Positions 44,835 through 53,597 of a DNA stretch of 64,000 nt are shown piece after piece; position 1 is the first letter of the stretch, and each line of letters opens with the position of its first letter. The translations under genes were made by a program, and so were the position numbers. Under the pieces are notes generated by a model. That model saw only the letters and a program-made list of their open reading frames with translations. It did not search any database and was not told the origin of the DNA. The stretch is from Bradyrhizobium frederickii (GTDB lineage Bacteria > Pseudomonadota > Alphaproteobacteria > Rhizobiales > Xanthobacteraceae): positions 156,035-220,034 of the forward strand of contig NZ_SPQS01000013.1 in NCBI RefSeq assembly GCF_004570865.1, given 5' to 3'.

Positions 44835-45641
44835 CTATCGCCCCGTATCGCCCTTGCCGGCGAGCACGCGGTCGAGCCCGTAGAAGCGGTCGAGCAGAAT
44901 GAGGGCGGTCATGGTGATCGCGATCACGCAGGCCGAGACCGACGTCACCAGCGGATCGATGTTGTCCTGGATATAAAGGAACATGCGCACCGGCAATGTC
45001 TCGGTGCCGGGCGCGGCGAGGAAGACGGTCATGGTGAGATCGTCGAAGGACTGGATGAAGGCCAGCGCCCAGCCACTGATGACGCCGGGCAGGATCAGCG
45101 GCAGGGTCACGCGGCGGAACAGGGTCCAGCCGCCGGCACCGAGCGAGACGGCGGCCATCTCGACCGTGCGGTCCATGCCGGTCGCTGCTGCCAGCGTCAG
45201 CCGCAGCGCGAACGGAAACACGATGATGACATGGGCGATGATCAGCGCGGCAAAGCTGCCGCCGAGGCCGGCCGAGGTGAAGAAGCGCAGGAAGGCGATG
45301 CCGAGCACGACATGCGGGATCATCAGCGGCGACAGGAACAGCGCGGCGAGCGCATCACGTCCGGCGAAACGATAGCGCGCGATCGCGAGCGCCGCCGGCA
45401 CCGCGAACAGCAGCGCGACGAACGACGAGAGCGCCCCGAGCCCAAGGCTGACCCAGAAGGCGTGAATGAATTCGGGATAGTTCGCGATGGTCCTGAACCA
45501 GCGCAAGGAGAAGCCGTTGGTCGGCAGCGACAGGAAACCCTCGGGCGTGAAGGCAACCAGGCACACGACCAGGATCGGCGCCACCATCACGATGACGAAG
45601 ATGGCGTGGAAGATCAGCGCGAGGGGGCCGTTCCGTCTCAT
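44835..45641 (-). CDS. ABC transporter permease, PotC type
   Basis: A 268-residue inner-membrane protein with six helices. The coupling motif region VEMAAVSLGAGGWTLFRRVT and LPLILPGVISGWALAFIQSF are typical of spermidine/putrescine-family permeases. It partners the PotB-type permease gene it overlaps by four bases. Confidence 0.93.
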   Translation of the reverse strand: MRRNGPLALIFHAIFVIVMVAPILVVCLVAFTPEGFLSLPTNGFSLRWFRTIANYPEFIHAFWVSLGLGALSSFVALLFAVPAALAIARYRFAGRDALAALFLSPLMIPHVVLGIAFLRFFTSAGLGGSFAALIIAHVIIVFPFALRLTLAAATGMDRTVEMAAVSLGAGGWTLFRRVTLPLILPGVISGWALAFIQSFDDLTMTVFLAAPGTETLPVRMFLYIQDNIDPLVTSVSACVIAITMTALILLDRFYGLDRVLAGKGDTGR

Positions 45642-46513
45642 CGGAACACCTCCGCATAGCGCCGCTCGATCAGCGCGTTGCTGCCGACGACGATCAAGAC
45701 CAGCGCGACCAGCAGGAGCGTCGCGACCGCAGCCCCGAGCGGCCAGTTCAGGGTGTTGAGGAATTCGTCATAGGCCAGCGTCGCGGCGACCTTGAGCCTG
45801 CGGCCGCCGATGATCGCGGGCGTCGCAAAGGCGCTGGCCGAGAGCGAGAACACGATGATGGCCCCCGACAGCACGCCCGGCATGATCTGCGGCATGATGA
45901 TGCGGCGGATGATGGTGACGGGACCGGCGCCCAGCGACATCGCCGCGTTCTCGATCTGCGGATCGAGCCGCTGCAGTGCCGCCCACACCGACAGCACCAT
46001 GAAGGGCATCATGACATGTGCGAGCGCGATCACCATGCCGGTTTCGGTGAACATGAAGGGAATGGGGGAGCGCATCACCCCGAGCGACATCAAGAGCTTG
46101 TTGACGAGGCCGTTGTTGCCGCCGAACAGCAGCGCCCAGCCGAGCGTGCGCGCCACCACGGAGATCAAGAGCGGCCCGAGAATGACCAGCAGGAAAAAGC
46201 TTTTCCACCGGCCGCTCATGCGATTGAGGATGTAGGCTTCAGGTGCCCCGAGCAGCGCCGTGAGCACCGTGGTCAGGATCGCGATGCGGAACGTCCGCCA
46301 GAACATCTCGGCGTAATAGGGATCGGTCGCGATCTCGTGCCAGTTCTTGAGGATGAAGACCGGCTCGATGCCCTTGTACTGACCCCAATCGTGGAACGAC
46401 AGCATCACGGTCATCACCAGCGGGATCAAGAGCACGCCGACGAACAGCATCAGGGCTGGTGCGGTCAGCGCCCACGGCGCGCGTACGCTGCGCTCCTCGG
46501 CGGCCATGCTCAT
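45638..46513 (-). CDS. ABC transporter permease, PotB type
   Basis: A 291-residue permease with six helices and an EAA-like motif, IENAAMSLGAGPVTIIRRII, before MPQIMPGVLSGAIIVF. It starts at ATG 46513, overlapping the ATP-binding gene by ATGA; the longer frame reaches 46555. It forms the channel with the PotC-type partner. Confidence 0.93.
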   Translation of the reverse strand: MSMAAEERSVRAPWALTAPALMLFVGVLLIPLVMTVMLSFHDWGQYKGIEPVFILKNWHEIATDPYYAEMFWRTFRIAILTTVLTALLGAPEAYILNRMSGRWKSFFLLVILGPLLISVVARTLGWALLFGGNNGLVNKLLMSLGVMRSPIPFMFTETGMVIALAHVMMPFMVLSVWAALQRLDPQIENAAMSLGAGPVTIIRRIIMPQIMPGVLSGAIIVFSLSASAFATPAIIGGRRLKVAATLAYDEFLNTLNWPLGAAVATLLLVALVLIVVGSNALIERRYAEVFR

Positions 46514-47550
46514 GCGACAGTCCTCGCGCGCACGCTCATGTCCTCGGGCCGCCAAATGAGGCGAACGGTCTCGCCTTCGCCCGGTTGCGCCTTGCCGTCA
46601 TTCTGGCGGATCACGATCGCCGGACCGCACTCGCTGTCGCACTGGAACAGCCAGTGATTGCCCTGGAAAATTCGCGTGATGATCTTTGCAGAGAGGCCAG
46701 CATCGCCGAAGCCGATCCTTTCAGGACGAATGCTGACCGTCACGGGGCCGCTCAAGCCCACCGGCGCCGGCGCGCTCCAGGAGCCCGCCACCAGCTGCGC
46801 GGGCGTCGCGGTCCGGTCGATCGTCCCGGCAAAGTCGTTGGTCTTGCCGAGAAACTGCGAGACGAAGGCGGAGGCCGGCTTCTCATACGTCTCCTGCGGC
46901 GTGCCGATCTGCTCGATCTTGCCCTGGCTCATCACCACGATGCGGTCGGACAGCGACATCGCCTCGTTCTGGTCATGCGTGACCAGGATCGTCGTGGTGC
47001 CGACGGTACGCTGGATCTGGCGCAGCTCGATCTGCATTTCCTCGCGCAGCTTGGCGTCGAGGTTCGACAGCGGCTCGTCGAGCAGGAGCACGCTCGGCTT
47101 GATCACCAGCGCACGCGCCAGCGCCACGCGCTGCTGCTGGCCGCCGGACATGCGGCGGGGATGGCGGTCCTCGTAGCCGGCGAGGCCGACCATCGCGAGC
47201 GCGGAGCGAACGCGCTCGGCCCGCTCGTTGCGTGGCACATTGCGCATCTCGAGGCCAAAGGCGACGTTCTCCGCCGCCGTCATGTGCGGAAACAGCGCGT
47301 AGCTCTGGAACACGATGCCGAGGCCACGCTTGGCCGGATGGATCGCGGTCAGATCCTTGCCCTCCAGCCGGATCGCGCCGCGTGTGGGATCGAGGAAACC
47401 CGCGATCATCTGCAACGTCGTGGTCTTGCCGCAGCCGGACGGGCCGAGGAAGGAGATGAACTCCCCCTTCCCCACCGATAGGCTGAAGTCGTCGACCACG
47501 GTCTGCGTGCCGAACTGCTTTGCGACCCGATCGAGCTCGAGATAGGCCAT
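46510..47550 (-). CDS. ABC transporter ATP-binding protein, PotA type
   Basis: A 346-residue ATPase. It has Walker A GPSGCGKTT (about residues 37-45), the LSGGQQQRVALARAL-like signature (here MSGGQQQRVALARAL), Walker B VLLLDEPLSNLD and a C-terminal TOBE domain (VTVSIRPERIGF). The ATG at 47550 gives the standard MAYLEL start. It energises the PotBC-type permeases for an amino-acid- or polyamine-like substrate. Confidence 0.95.
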   Translation of the reverse strand: MAYLELDRVAKQFGTQTVVDDFSLSVGKGEFISFLGPSGCGKTTTLQMIAGFLDPTRGAIRLEGKDLTAIHPAKRGLGIVFQSYALFPHMTAAENVAFGLEMRNVPRNERAERVRSALAMVGLAGYEDRHPRRMSGGQQQRVALARALVIKPSVLLLDEPLSNLDAKLREEMQIELRQIQRTVGTTTILVTHDQNEAMSLSDRIVVMSQGKIEQIGTPQETYEKPASAFVSQFLGKTNDFAGTIDRTATPAQLVAGSWSAPAPVGLSGPVTVSIRPERIGFGDAGLSAKIITRIFQGNHWLFQCDSECGPAIVIRQNDGKAQPGEGETVRLIWRPEDMSVRARTVA

Positions 47551-47573
47551 GACGGTGTCTCCGCGGCGACCGA

Positions 47574-48608
47574 TCAGCGTTCGACCTCGCGATTCCAGCG
47601 CTTGGTCCACTCCTCGCGCTTCTCGTTGATGACGGTCCAGTCCGGATTATAGAGCTTCGCCGCACGCTCGCCGATCGGCGCCATCTTGCCGAGCTCGGGC
47701 GGGATCACCAGCGACTTCAGCACCGGGCCGTAGCCGTAATCCTTCAGCATCACGAGCTGGATTTTCGGGTCGAGCAGCATCTTGACGAAGCTCGCCGCCA
47801 CCGGCGAGGCATTGGGCTTGGCGATCGGACACGCCGTCGTCAGCAGCGTCGCGGCGCCTTCCTTCGGATAGACGAAGTCGACGGGGAAGCCGGTATTGGC
47901 AAAGCTCTGCACACGGCCGGTGCCCCACACTGCGATCACGGCCTGGCCGGACTGGAACAGCTCGGTCATCTTGCCCGGCGACGGCTCATAGGCGAGCACG
48001 TTCGGATTGATCTGTTCCTTGAAGATCTTGAAGCCGGAATCGACGTTGGTCTCGCCGCCGCCGTTCATCTTCGACAACATCACCAGCGCTTCGAGACCGT
48101 AAGTGTTGTTGATCGGCGGGATGACGAGCTGCTTGGCGTATTTGGTGTCCTTCAGATCGTTCCAGGAGGTTGGCGGCGCCCAGCCTTTCTCCTTGAACAC
48201 CTTGGTGTTGTACATCAGGCCGGTCGCGACGATGCCGATGGCGACGGCACGATCGTCCTTGAAGCGCGCGGTGTCGTAGAGGTCGGCGGGCAGGCCGTCG
48301 AGCTTGCCGCAGAAGCCGAGCTGGATCGCCTGGTACATCGGGCCGTCGTCGACGATGGCGACGTCGATCTGCTGGTTACCCTTCTGCGCCTGGAGCTTGG
48401 CCAGCGTATCGGTGGAATTGCCGGCGACGTATTCGACCTTGACGCCGTTCTCCTTTTCGAACGCCGGGATCACCTCGTCGCGGATCGTTTTCTCGAACGA
48501 GCCGCCGTAGCCGGCGACATAGAGCGTCTTTTGCTGGGCCGAGGCGGCCGACGGGGCGGCAATGAGTGCTGCGATGCTGACCGCGGTCAGAAGGCGAAAA
48601 GTCTTCAT
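47574..48608 (-). CDS. ABC transporter substrate-binding protein (PotD/iron-type family)
   Basis: A 344-residue periplasmic protein. The signal peptide ends about PSAASAQQ. TLYVAGYGGSFEKTIRDEVI begins a two-lobed family 1 binding protein; DVAIVDDGPMYQAIQLG and AVIAVWGTGRVQSFA belong to the core. It is the first gene of the operon ending in ridA. The long upstream frame (to 48854) runs into LysR-binding palindromes, so ATG 48608 is used. Confidence 0.92.
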   Translation of the reverse strand: MKTFRLLTAVSIAALIAAPSAASAQQKTLYVAGYGGSFEKTIRDEVIPAFEKENGVKVEYVAGNSTDTLAKLQAQKGNQQIDVAIVDDGPMYQAIQLGFCGKLDGLPADLYDTARFKDDRAVAIGIVATGLMYNTKVFKEKGWAPPTSWNDLKDTKYAKQLVIPPINNTYGLEALVMLSKMNGGGETNVDSGFKIFKEQINPNVLAYEPSPGKMTELFQSGQAVIAVWGTGRVQSFANTGFPVDFVYPKEGAATLLTTACPIAKPNASPVAASFVKMLLDPKIQLVMLKDYGYGPVLKSLVIPPELGKMAPIGERAAKLYNPDWTVINEKREEWTKRWNREVER

Positions 48609-48741
48609 GTGGACCGATCTCCATACCGGAATGAGGTGACGTGCCGACAAATCTCCGGCTGGGGCGCCTTCCGCATTTTCTTCCGCGCAAATCCCTCTCA
48701 GATCAGGGCTCCGGCCCCTGCTCGGCGGGTTTTGGCGCGAT

Positions 48742-48763
48742 TTGGAGGTTTGAACGCCTCCAA
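48742..48763. promoter_or_regulatory. Palindrome upstream of the ABC/flavoprotein operon
   Basis: TTGGAGG, eight bases, CCTCCAA is a perfect 7-bp dyad, about 135 bases before the binding-protein ATG. It may be an operator or leader hairpin. Confidence 0.4.
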
Positions 48764-48821
48764 TCTGCCGAAAAAGCGAGCTGGCTCCAGCTCTGATGAA
48801 AAAGATCGCAGACCTATACTT

Positions 48822-48880
48822 CCATCGTCCAATGAATAATGGCACCCTCTGCATGCCGAAATGTTATGATTGGACGATGG
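48822..48880. promoter_or_regulatory. 12-bp inverted repeat at the LysR promoter
   Basis: CCATCGTCCAAT (48822-48833) and ATTGGACGATGG (48869-48880) are perfect inverted copies 35 bases apart. The right copy ends one base before the LysR ATG, so binding there could block its own expression. Confidence 0.55.
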
Positions 48881-48881
48881 G

Positions 48882-49796
48882 ATGGCGCGGATCAATTCGC
48901 GGCAGGTAGAGGCCTTCCGCGCGATGATGCTGACCGGCAGCGTCACGGAGGCTGCGAAGCTGATGGTGGTGACGCAGCCTGCGGTCAGCCGGTTGCTGCG
49001 CGACTTCCAGGCGCTGTTGAAGATGGAGCTGTTCGAGCGGCGCGGCACCGGCCTGGTGCCGACCGCGGCGGCGATGGCGCTTTATACCGAGGTCGAGCGC
49101 TCGTTCGTCGGCCTCGAGCGCATCACGGCGGCAGCCGAGGAAATCCGCGGCCGCCGCACCGGCTCGCTGCGCATCGCCGCGCTCCCGGCGCTTGCGAACG
49201 GCTTTTTGCCGCGCCTGGCCGGGCACTTTCTGCAGGAGCGGCCGAACCTCAATCTCGCTTTCTTCGGCGTGATCTCTCCGATCGTGGTCGACTGGGTTCT
49301 GAACAATCAATGCGACATCGGCTTTGCCGAGGTGCCGATCGCCCATTCCGGCCTGCCGAGCCTGCGACTGCCGGCGCCGGCGCGCGTCGCGGTGCTGCCG
49401 ACCGGTCATCGCCTCGCGGAGAAAGAAGTCCTGGAGCCGCGCGATTTCGAAGGCGAGACGTTCATCTCGCTGTCGGCGGGATCGTCCAGCCGGCATCTCC
49501 TCGACCAGGTCTTCAATCGTCACGAGGTCCGCCGCGTGCTCAGGGTCGAGACCACGTTGTCGGAGATCATGTGCGGCATGGTGTCGTCAGGGCTTGGCGT
49601 CGCGATCTGCGACCCTTTCACCGCGCGGGAATTCGCCACCCGCGGCGTGGTCGCGCGTCGCTTCCTGCCACGCATCGACTTCGAATTCTCCGCCGTCTTT
49701 CCGGCACAGCGCAGTCCGTCGCCGGTGGCGCTCGATCTGGTCGAAACCATGCGCAAGGCGTTGGTCGAATTCGAGGACGCTGCCGAAACGCATTGA
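48882..49796 (+). CDS. LysR family regulator of the ABC/flavoprotein operon
   Basis: A 304-residue LTTR. The winged HTH occupies about residues 1-60 (INSRQVEAFRAMMLTGSVTE, TQPAVSRLLRDFQ). The rest is a substrate-binding-like effector domain. ATG 48882 is preferred to the TTG at 48870. It is divergent from the nine-gene uptake and oxidation operon and overlies a 12-bp inverted repeat, so it probably senses an amino acid or opine and controls that operon. Confidence 0.93.
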   Translation: MARINSRQVEAFRAMMLTGSVTEAAKLMVVTQPAVSRLLRDFQALLKMELFERRGTGLVPTAAAMALYTEVERSFVGLERITAAAEEIRGRRTGSLRIAALPALANGFLPRLAGHFLQERPNLNLAFFGVISPIVVDWVLNNQCDIGFAEVPIAHSGLPSLRLPAPARVAVLPTGHRLAEKEVLEPRDFEGETFISLSAGSSSRHLLDQVFNRHEVRRVLRVETTLSEIMCGMVSSGLGVAICDPFTAREFATRGVVARRFLPRIDFEFSAVFPAQRSPSPVALDLVETMRKALVEFEDAAETH

Positions 49797-49802
49797 GTTG
49801 AA

Positions 49803-49950
49803 TCACGCTCGCCCCGGGCTCGCTGCAACCTCTCCCGCTTGCGGGGAGGTCGGCGCGGAGCGCCGGGTGGGGGCTCTCTCCTCATTGGGAGTGCCCCTGT
49901 GCTGAGAGAACCCTCTCCCCTACCCTCTCCCGCAAACGGGAGAGGGAGCG
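49803..49950. repeat. GC-rich palindromic repeat cluster
   Basis: It holds several hairpins, the clearest being CCCTCTCCCG/CGGGAGAGGG (49923-49946, CAAA loop) and an imperfect CCTCTCCCGCTTGCGGGGAG. It separates the LysR stop from the converging amidohydrolase gene; no T-run follows. Confidence 0.6.
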
Positions 49951-49958
49951 CACCTTCT

Positions 49959-51332
49959 TTAGCCGTTGAACGCGGCCTGCGCTTCCGGCAGGTCCCAGAT
50001 CTTGCCGATCGCGGCGGTGCCGGCCGCGGTGATCGCAGCTTCGTCGGCGCCGAGATAGCGGCCGGCATCGATCAGCACACGACCGTCGACCATGACCTGA
50101 TCGATATTGGCGCGGTTGGCGAGCGCGATCAGCGCGCGGCGGGGATCGAACAGCGGCTGAAGATGCGGATGGGTGAGATCGACAACGGTGAGATCGGCGG
50201 TGGCGCCCGGCTCGATGCGCCCGAGATCCGGGCGCTTGATGACGTCGGCGGCGACAGCCGTGTTCGCTTCGATCAGCTCCGGCGAGTTCGCGACGTCGGG
50301 ACGCGCCGAGGTGATCTTTGAGATCAGTGAGGCGGCATTGAGTTCGCCGAGCAGGTCCATGTTGTAGCCATCGGTGCCGACCACGGTGCGCACACCGTGC
50401 CCGGCGAAGCGGCTGAAGGCAGCGGTGATGCCGGCGCGCGCGAAGACGCGCGGGCAGTTCAGCACGGTCATGCCACGCGCGGCCATCAGCTTGAGGTCGT
50501 CGTCGCTGCTGAACATGCAATGTGCCGCCATGAGGTCGGGCGCCAGCAGGCCGAGCCAGTCCAGATATTGCGCCGGCGTGCGGCCGCCATAGCGCTTGCC
50601 GATGGTCTCGACCTCGGCGCGGCTCTGCGCCATGTGCGTCGTGATGGGCACCCCGAGCTCGCGCGCCCGGGTGGCGCATGCTTTCAGCAGATCAGGACCG
50701 CAGGTGTCTGTGGCGTGCGGGCTCATCGCAAGGCTGATGCGGCCGTCGCCGCGATTGTGCCAGCGCTGGTAGAGTGCATCCCAGATCGCCATGTCCTTGG
50801 CGCCGTCATCGCCGGAATAGTGCACGATACCGTCCGGGCCCGCTTTGGCGTCGGATGTGGAGAACAGATAGGGCGCGCCGTAGAAGCGGATGCCCATCTC
50901 CTCCGCCGCGTCGAACATTTCCGGAATCGAATTGCGGAACGGCTCCATCACCGTGGTGGCGCCGCCCTTCAGGAGTTGGAGAATGCCGAGCCGTGCCACC
51001 GCGAGCCGCTCTTCCGCCGACAAGATGTCGGCCCCGCGTTTGGTCAGCGGCAGCAGCACCGTATAGACGATGCTCTGGTTATTGCGGCGGCCATTGCCGT
51101 CTTCGGTGTGGCTGCGCGCGACCGCCTCGGAGAAGCAGTGATTGTGCAGGTTCAAGAGGCCCGGCAGCACGAACCGGCCCGGACGATCATGGACCTGGTC
51201 CGCACTGGGCCTGTCGCGCGTGATTGCCGCGATCCTTTTGTCCTCGACCAGGACCCAATGGTCGCGCAGCACATCCTGCGCGCCGTCCTTCCGTGACAGC
51301 ACATAGCTGCCGAAAATTGCTGTGGTGCTCAT
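49959..51332 (-). CDS. TRZ/ATZ-type amidohydrolase (deaminase-like)
   Basis: A 457-residue metal-dependent hydrolase. The N-terminal strand LPGLLNLHNHCFSEAV carries the His-x-His metal ligands; THMAQS and AAHCMFSSD give further His ligands, and GTDGYNMDLLGEL the catalytic Asp. This is the SAH/8-oxoguanine/triazine deaminase group. Its start overlaps the stop of the upstream binding-protein gene by four bases. Context points to ring nitrogen compounds. The exact substrate is open. Confidence 0.88.
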   Translation of the reverse strand: MSTTAIFGSYVLSRKDGAQDVLRDHWVLVEDKRIAAITRDRPSADQVHDRPGRFVLPGLLNLHNHCFSEAVARSHTEDGNGRRNNQSIVYTVLLPLTKRGADILSAEERLAVARLGILQLLKGGATTVMEPFRNSIPEMFDAAEEMGIRFYGAPYLFSTSDAKAGPDGIVHYSGDDGAKDMAIWDALYQRWHNRGDGRISLAMSPHATDTCGPDLLKACATRARELGVPITTHMAQSRAEVETIGKRYGGRTPAQYLDWLGLLAPDLMAAHCMFSSDDDLKLMAARGMTVLNCPRVFARAGITAAFSRFAGHGVRTVVGTDGYNMDLLGELNAASLISKITSARPDVANSPELIEANTAVAADVIKRPDLGRIEPGATADLTVVDLTHPHLQPLFDPRRALIALANRANIDQVMVDGRVLIDAGRYLGADEAAITAAGTAAIGKIWDLPEAQAAFNG

Positions 51333-52912
51333 GCGGGGCGCACGTTCCAGAAGACGGCGGTGCCGTCGAGAATGCCGGTGATGGCCTTGCGATAGGCGGT
51401 CGGCTGTTTGTACAGGCCGATCGGAATATAGGGGATTTCCTCGAACGCGACCGCCTGGATCTCGCGGCAGATGCGTTGCTGCTCCGCGAGCTCGGAGGCC
51501 GCAAGCCACTGGCTGCGCAACGGCCCCATCTTCTCGCTCGCGTACCAGCCGGCGACCTTGCCTTCGCCGCGGATGTTGGTGTTGCCGGCCGGGTTGAGCC
51601 AGTCGATGCCCTGCCAATTGCCGACCGCCGCGCTCCAGCCGCCCTGTCCGATCGGGTCCTTCTTGAGCTGGCGCTGCAATACGACGGCGAAATCGAGTCC
51701 GGCATATTCGACGTTCATGCCGGCCTTACGCAAGCTATCAACCGCGATCTCGCCAAGCGGCTTCTGCGCCAGCGAGTTGGTTGGGACCAGCACCACGATC
51801 TTCTCGCCGTTGTAACCGGCGGCTTTCAGATCGGCCTTCACCTTGGCGTAATCACGCGGGCCACGGAACACATCGAGGCCAACGTCGGTCGCCATCGGCG
51901 TGCCGGGCGCGAAGAAGCCGATCGGCGAGACCTGAAAGGCCGGATCGGTGCCGGCGACCGCGGTCATGAACGCGGACTGGTCGATCGCACCCAGCAGGGC
52001 ACGCCGGATGGCGGGATTGTCAAACGGCGGCTGCAGGTGATTGAGGCGCAGCATGCAGGCGTAGCCGCGGCGATCGAGGATACGCGTCTCGATGTCGCCG
52101 GCAGCCTTGATCACCGGCAACAGATCATGCGGCGTGGTCTCCTGCCAATCTTGCTCGCCGGTCTGGAGCGCGGCGACGCCGGTGCCGGCATCAGGCGTGG
52201 TGGTCCAGACCACGCGGTCGTAGTGCACGATCTTCGGACCCCCCGTCCAATCCGGTCTGCCGTCCGTGCGCGGCTGGTAGCGCTCGAATTTGGCATAGGC
52301 GTTGCGGGCGCCCTGCACGCGCTCGTCGGCGAGATAGCGGAACGGGCCGCTGCCGATCACTTCGGTCAGCGGCTTGAACGGATCCTGGCTTGCCAGCCGC
52401 TCCGGCATCATGAAGCAGGCATTGATCGCGGCCTTGCCGAGCGCCTGCGGCAGCAGCGGGAACGGGCGCTTGAGGCGAAAACGGATGGTGCGATCGTCGG
52501 CAGCCAGCAGTTCGGCCGTCGCCTCCAACAACTCGCCGCCAAAGCCGTCGCGGGCCGCCCAGCGGCGGATGCTGGCGACGCAGTCGCGCGCGAGCACGCG
52601 CTCGCCGTCGTGCCAGAACAGGCCGTCGCGCAATGTGAGATCCCATTGCAGCCCGTCAGCGGAGACGACATGGCCCGACAGCATCTGCGGCGACACCTGG
52701 AGCGACGAGCTCATGCCATAGAGAGTGTCGTAAACCATGAAGCCGTGGTTTCGCGACACCTGCGCGGTGGAATAGATCGGGTCGACGAAAGCAAGATCGA
52801 TGACGGGAATGAAGCGCAAGGTGCTCTGCGCTTCGGCGCGTACGACACCCGGCAACGACAGCGCCGGCATGGTTGCGGCCGCCTTGAGGAGCGAGCGGCG
52901 GGAGATGGGCAT
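51329..52912 (-). CDS. Family 5 substrate-binding protein (orphan of a peptide/opine-type ABC system)
   Basis: A 527-residue SBP. It begins with a twin-arginine signal (ISRRSLLKAAATMPALSLPG). The family 5 core includes TLRFIPVIDLAFVDPIYS, WDLTLRDGLFWHDGERV and the C-terminal EIQAVAFEEIPYIPIG. Such proteins normally work with two permeases and two ATPases; none of that type is present here. It could feed another system or act as a sensor. It sits between a racemase and an amidohydrolase in a tightly packed operon. Confidence 0.9.
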   Translation of the reverse strand: MPISRRSLLKAAATMPALSLPGVVRAEAQSTLRFIPVIDLAFVDPIYSTAQVSRNHGFMVYDTLYGMSSSLQVSPQMLSGHVVSADGLQWDLTLRDGLFWHDGERVLARDCVASIRRWAARDGFGGELLEATAELLAADDRTIRFRLKRPFPLLPQALGKAAINACFMMPERLASQDPFKPLTEVIGSGPFRYLADERVQGARNAYAKFERYQPRTDGRPDWTGGPKIVHYDRVVWTTTPDAGTGVAALQTGEQDWQETTPHDLLPVIKAAGDIETRILDRRGYACMLRLNHLQPPFDNPAIRRALLGAIDQSAFMTAVAGTDPAFQVSPIGFFAPGTPMATDVGLDVFRGPRDYAKVKADLKAAGYNGEKIVVLVPTNSLAQKPLGEIAVDSLRKAGMNVEYAGLDFAVVLQRQLKKDPIGQGGWSAAVGNWQGIDWLNPAGNTNIRGEGKVAGWYASEKMGPLRSQWLAASELAEQQRICREIQAVAFEEIPYIPIGLYKQPTAYRKAITGILDGTAVFWNVRPA

Positions 52913-52946
52913 TGCGAGGAGCTCCTAAAGGGACAGATGCATTCGT

Positions 52947-53597
52947 TCAGTGGTTCAACAGCACCGCGCCCAACGCGGCCGCGACGGCCTGCTGCGCCGG
53001 TTCGATCACGGGCACGCCGATCGCTTCCGCAATCGCCGCACGGTGCGAGGCCATGCCGGCGCAGCCCATCACAACGACGTCGGCGCGGCATTGCGTGACC
53101 AGGGCATGGCCGGCTTCGATCAGGCGACCACGGATATCCGCACCGGCCGTCTCCGCCGCGCTCGCGCCGACCGACCAGCTCCCGGCATAGCGGCTGTCAA
53201 CGCCCATGACCCGCACCATGCGCTGCTGGCGGCGGATGCTCGACGGCGACAGCGCGATGACGCCAAAACGTTCGCCCAGCATCAGCGCGCGAAAGATGCC
53301 GCATTCGGCGATACCCAGCACCGGGCGCCCGCCGGCCGCCTCGCGCACCGCATGCAGGCCGGGATCGCTGAAGCAGGCGAGCACGAAGGCATTGGCATCG
53401 TCGCGCGTGACGCGGGTCACCAGCGGCATGACGACGCTGTCGGCATCTCGCTGCGAGCTGATGCCCGGCGGCCCCTCGGCAAGGCCAACCACCTCGATCT
53501 CAGGTCCGCCGGTTATACGCAACGGCGCGACCGCGTCGTCGATCGCCGCCGTCACCGACGCGGAGGAGTTCGGGTTGATGACGAGGATGCGGGTCAA
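52947..53597 (-). CDS. Aspartate/glutamate/hydantoin racemase family protein
   Basis: A 216-residue protein with TRILVINPNSSASVTAAIDD, the catalytic Cys region FVLACFSDPGLHAVRE, the second Cys in VMGCAGMAS and LGIAECGIFRALMLG. This is the hydantoin/allantoin racemase group. The start is inferred to be TTG at 53597, because the TTGA there overlaps the deacetylase stop exactly as in other coupled pairs of this operon. It would interconvert enantiomers of a hydantoin or amino acid. Confidence 0.87.
   Translation of the reverse strand: MTRILVINPNSSASVTAAIDDAVAPLRITGGPEIEVVGLAEGPPGISSQRDADSVVMPLVTRVTRDDANAFVLACFSDPGLHAVREAAGGRPVLGIAECGIFRALMLGERFGVIALSPSSIRRQQRMVRVMGVDSRYAGSWSVGASAAETAGADIRGRLIEAGHALVTQCRADVVVMGCAGMASHRAAIAEAIGVPVIEPAQQAVAAALGAVLLNH

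Noticed and set aside
51224..53098. 624-codon plus-strand frame opposite the family-5 binding protein
   Set aside because: It spans three clear minus-strand genes and has no motif.
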